The notes under the pieces were generated by a model, which worked only from the letters and a program-made list of their open reading frames with translations, did not search any database and was not told where the DNA came from. A program made the translations under genes and the position numbers. 64,000 bases of DNA from positions 6,664,634-6,728,633 of the forward strand of contig NZ_CP049780.1 of the NCBI RefSeq assembly GCF_011193355.1. Reading direction: 5' to 3'. The DNA is from Streptomyces sp. JB150. Lineage in GTDB: Bacteria; Actinomycetota; Actinomycetes; Streptomycetales; Streptomycetaceae. This document shows, piece after piece, positions 61,463-64,000 of the stretch. Position 1 is the first letter of the stretch. Each line of letters starts with the position of its first letter.

Positions 61463-64000
61463 TCACGCCGCCCCGAACGCCGTGAACGCCCACCCCGTCG
61501 CCTGGTGCAGCGCGTCCCCCGGCAGGGCGGCACGCGCGTCGCGCAGCGCCTCCGCCAGCGACAGACCCGCCCCGAGGCCCTTGTGCAGGGCCAGCATCAA
61601 CGGCACCACCGCGGCGTCGTTCACCGGCGCGCTGCTCGCCACCACCCCCGCCGTGCCCAGCGGCAGCAACGCGGTGACCAGACCCAGCAGTTCGTCCGCG
61701 CCGACCGACGCCAGCCGGGCGGTGTCACAGCTGGACAGGATGATCCGGTACGGGCTGCGGGCCAGGCGCTCGAAGTCGTGGACGATCAGCGGCCCGTCCG
61801 CCATCCGCAGCGACGAGAACATCGGGCTGTCCGCGCGGAACGTGCCGTGCGCGGCGATATGGGCCAGCGCCGCCCCGTCCAGCTCCTGAAGGACACGCGG
61901 CACCCGCGCCTCCTCGTCCTCCAGCACCCGCGCCTCGGCGTACCGGTCGGCGACCTCCGGCACCTCCGCGCCACCGGTCGCCAGACCCGGCCCGCGCACC
62001 AGCACCTGGCGCCCGCCCGGCGGCGGCTCGGTCTCGCGGGCCCGCAGCCAGCTGCTCGCCGACGGCGACACGCTCACCACCCGCTCCCGCAGCGACGGCA
62101 GCAGCGCCCACGGCACCCGGTGCAGCCGCGCGGGCGGCACGATCACCACCGGCCCGGCACCCAGGTGGGCGGCGGCCGGACCGAGCAGCAGCTCCTCCAG
62201 CCGCCGGCCCGCCGCCTCCACCACCGGCAGCCGCCCCTCGGCCCCCGGATGGGCCAGCCGCCGCAGCCCGGCCTGCACGTGCTCGGCCTCGACCTCCGCC
62301 TCCGCCAGCAGCCCCGCCTCGAACCGCCGCACCCGGCCCCGCCCGCACAGCAGCACCTGCACCCGCCCGTCCAGCACCGCCAGCTCCACCAGCCGCGTCC
62401 CGCCCAGCCGGTCCAGCAGCCGGCCCACGTCGAACCGGTGCCCGTCACCCGGCGCGTCGCCCCGCATGTGCAGCGTCCGCGACCGCACCTCCCGCTCCAG
62501 CCGCCGCTGCTCACGCTCCAGCGCCGGGATCGGCCGGCCCTCCCAGCGGGCCGCCTCCGCGCGGGCCGCGATCTCACGGAACGCGGTCAGCCCGCTCATC
62601 AGCGCCGGATCGGCGGGCGGCCGGGTCGGCGGCGCCGACAGCACCGTCGCCCGCCAGCGCTCGCTCCACTCCAGCAGCCGCCGCGGCCCGCCCTCGTCCA
62701 GGCTCACCCGCTGCGCCAGCGCCGCCAGTTCGGCGCCCTGCGCGGTGGCCCGCGCCCGCAGCTCCGACGCGCCCAGTGTCATCCGGTGGTCGTCCAGCAC
62801 GTCCAGACCGCGCCGGCACGCCTCCAGCACCCCGCGCGCCGAACCCGCCGCCCGTGCCCGCAGCGCCTGCGCCGCCCACCCCGTCATCCGCGCCAGCGGC
62901 GGCCCGCCGCGCCGGCTGCGCGCGGCCACCGCCAGATGCCGTTCCGCGTCCGCCGTCCAGCCCAGGGCCAGCGCGATCCGGCCCGCCAGCAGCGACGCCT
63001 CCGGCGCGGCCGGCGCCCCGAACGACGCCAGCCGCTCGGCCACCGCGGCGGCGTCCGCGACCAGCCGCCCCGAGCTGCGCCCGGCGGCCACCCGCGCCTC
63101 GATCAGCACCAGCCGGGCATGCGCCTCCCACCAGGTGCGCCGCTGCCCCGAGAACAGCCGCACCGCCACCGCCGCGCGAGCGATCGCGGTGTGCGGATCC
63201 CCCGCGAGCCGCGCCGCGCGCGCCGCCGCCAGCAGCAGCTCCGCCTTGCGCGTGGACTGCCCGCCCATTCCGTCCAGCACCGCTATCGCCGCGTCCGCCT
63301 CCGCCAGCGCCTCCGGCGCCAGCCCCGCCGCCATCAGCACCTCGCAGCGGCGGATGTTCAGCATGAACGTCGGCGTGCCCAGCTTGGCGTACCGCTCCTC
63401 CGCCTCGTCCAGCAGCCGCAGCGCCGCCGGGATGTCCCCGGACCGGAACGCCGCCAGCCCCCGGCTCTCCACCGCGTCCGCCTTGTCGTGCTCCTGGCCG
63501 GTGGTCTCCCACAGCTTCTCCGCCGCCGTGAAGTCGGCGTCCGCCCGCTCCACCGCGCCCAGCGCCAGATGCACCGTCGCCCGCAGCGTCAGCGCCCGCG
63601 CCGTCCAGATCACGTCGTCCGCCTGCCGCAGCACGGGAATCGCCCGTCGCACGTCCTCCAGCGCCTCGCGGTGATGGCCGAGCACCCACCAGACGTACGC
63701 CCTGCGGTACCGCACCCGCGCCCGGGTGTGCCCCGTACCGCGCGCCACCCCGCGCTCGAACGCCGCGAGCCCCTGCCGGGTGCGCCCCGCGTGCACCAGT
63801 GCGACCCCGAGCGTGCCGAGGACGTCCGCCTCCCGCTCCGCCGAATCCGCGCGCGCCGCCAGATCGCGGGCACGCCGCAGGTGGTGCAGGGCGATCCGCA
63901 GATCGCCGAAGTCCCGCTGCCAGATGCCGATCACCTGGTGCGCCACGGATGCGTGCAGCGGTGCCGGGTCGGCGGCGAGCACCTCCCGCGCCCGGTCCAG
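61463..64000 (-). CDS. TPR-CHAT domain protein (N-terminus beyond window)
   Basis: At least 845 residues; the frame is open to the window edge and the first Met/Val at 63982 is probably internal. The N-terminal two-thirds are TPR-like helical pairs (DLRIALHHLRRARDLAARAD, GLAAFERGVARG, SGDIPAALRLLDEAEERYAK). The C-terminal CHAT domain is a caspase-like fold. Its catalytic pair is visible: His in LAHIAAHGTF and Cys in IILSSCDTARLAS. VVASSAPVNDAAVVPLMLAL follows. CHAT proteins act as proteases or scaffolds, some in defence or cell-death systems; no partner gene is visible on this side. Confidence 0.9.
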   Translation of the reverse strand: MDRAREVLAADPAPLHASVAHQVIGIWQRDFGDLRIALHHLRRARDLAARADSAEREADVLGTLGVALVHAGRTRQGLAAFERGVARGTGHTRARVRYRRAYVWWVLGHHREALEDVRRAIPVLRQADDVIWTARALTLRATVHLALGAVERADADFTAAEKLWETTGQEHDKADAVESRGLAAFRSGDIPAALRLLDEAEERYAKLGTPTFMLNIRRCEVLMAAGLAPEALAEADAAIAVLDGMGGQSTRKAELLLAAARAARLAGDPHTAIARAAVAVRLFSGQRRTWWEAHARLVLIEARVAAGRSSGRLVADAAAVAERLASFGAPAAPEASLLAGRIALALGWTADAERHLAVAARSRRGGPPLARMTGWAAQALRARAAGSARGVLEACRRGLDVLDDHRMTLGASELRARATAQGAELAALAQRVSLDEGGPRRLLEWSERWRATVLSAPPTRPPADPALMSGLTAFREIAARAEAARWEGRPIPALEREQRRLEREVRSRTLHMRGDAPGDGHRFDVGRLLDRLGGTRLVELAVLDGRVQVLLCGRGRVRRFEAGLLAEAEVEAEHVQAGLRRLAHPGAEGRLPVVEAAGRRLEELLLGPAAAHLGAGPVVIVPPARLHRVPWALLPSLRERVVSVSPSASSWLRARETEPPPGGRQVLVRGPGLATGGAEVPEVADRYAEARVLEDEEARVPRVLQELDGAALAHIAAHGTFRADSPMFSSLRMADGPLIVHDFERLARSPYRIILSSCDTARLASVGADELLGLVTALLPLGTAGVVASSAPVNDAAVVPLMLALHKGLGAGLSLAEALRDARAALPGDALHQATGWAFTAFGAA

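Overview
The window is high-GC, densely coded actinobacterial DNA, almost certainly Streptomyces. The evidence is near-saturated G/C at third codon positions, frequent GTG starts, ATGA start/stop overlaps, several likely leaderless genes, very large LuxR-type ATPase regulators, gamma-butyrolactone-receptor-like TetR proteins, and biosynthetic operons set among sugar-catabolic genes. No rRNA, CRISPR array, integrase or replication origin was seen. Two tRNA-Pro(GGG) genes lie at 1741-1814 and 56608-56681.

Layout. 0-4.3 kb: cobF, a DUF309 gene, tRNA-Pro, a small membrane protein, a VOC protein and a CynX-type MFS exporter. 4.57-10.46 kb: a compact five-gene plus-strand operon. It has a class III aminotransferase homologue whose catalytic Lys is replaced, an intact class III aminotransferase, a thermostable-hemolysin-family protein, an AMP-forming ligase and a TauD-like oxygenase. 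It looks like an uncharacterised small-molecule pathway. 10.5-16.2 kb: a carboxylesterase, a 1062-residue LuxR-family ATPase regulator and a FadR-type GntR regulator with two operators.

16.3-37.9 kb: the most interesting region, an aromatic biosynthetic cluster. On the minus strand phzC, phzD and phzE lead to 2,3-dihydro-3-hydroxyanthranilate (DHHA), followed by aroA, aroC and aroK for chorismate supply. The phenazine-forming genes phzF, phzA/B and phzG are absent. Instead the cluster has a carboxylic acid reductase (A-T-R), an SDR, a class IV aminotransferase and a quinone oxidoreductase. Regulation is dense: two ArpA/ScbR-like TetR proteins, two other TetR proteins, an ARE-like palindrome at each of two sites, and five tandem operators in the exporter/TetR promoter. 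A direct-repeat motif (ACYTGACRGATC) is shared by the phzC and CAR promoters. Two tandem IS701-like proteins in the cluster have each lost catalytic residues and may be domesticated.

37.9-53.7 kb: sugar or polyol uptake and catabolism. A GntR/UTRA regulator faces an ABC operon with a TIM-barrel isomerase. Further on are two Gfo/Idh/MocA dehydrogenases, an SDR, a PhyH oxygenase and two LacI regulators, several with clear palindromic operators. Between them lie a frameshifted DUF3068 gene, a CGNR regulator, an alpha/beta hydrolase and a GNAT protein. 53.7-64 kb: a frameshifted cupin gene, a DMT exporter with a LysR regulator, the second tRNA-Pro, an astacin-like metalloprotease, a second LuxR-family ATPase regulator with an elastin-like insert, a P450 remnant lacking its heme Cys, and a TPR-CHAT protein cut by the window edge.

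How the parts may work together (inference): the aro and phz genes make DHHA, the SDR may aromatise it to 3-hydroxyanthranilate, and the CAR would reduce the carboxylate to an aldehyde. The twin butyrolactone-type receptors and an unseen activator that binds the direct repeats would time expression, and the DHA2 exporter would remove the product.
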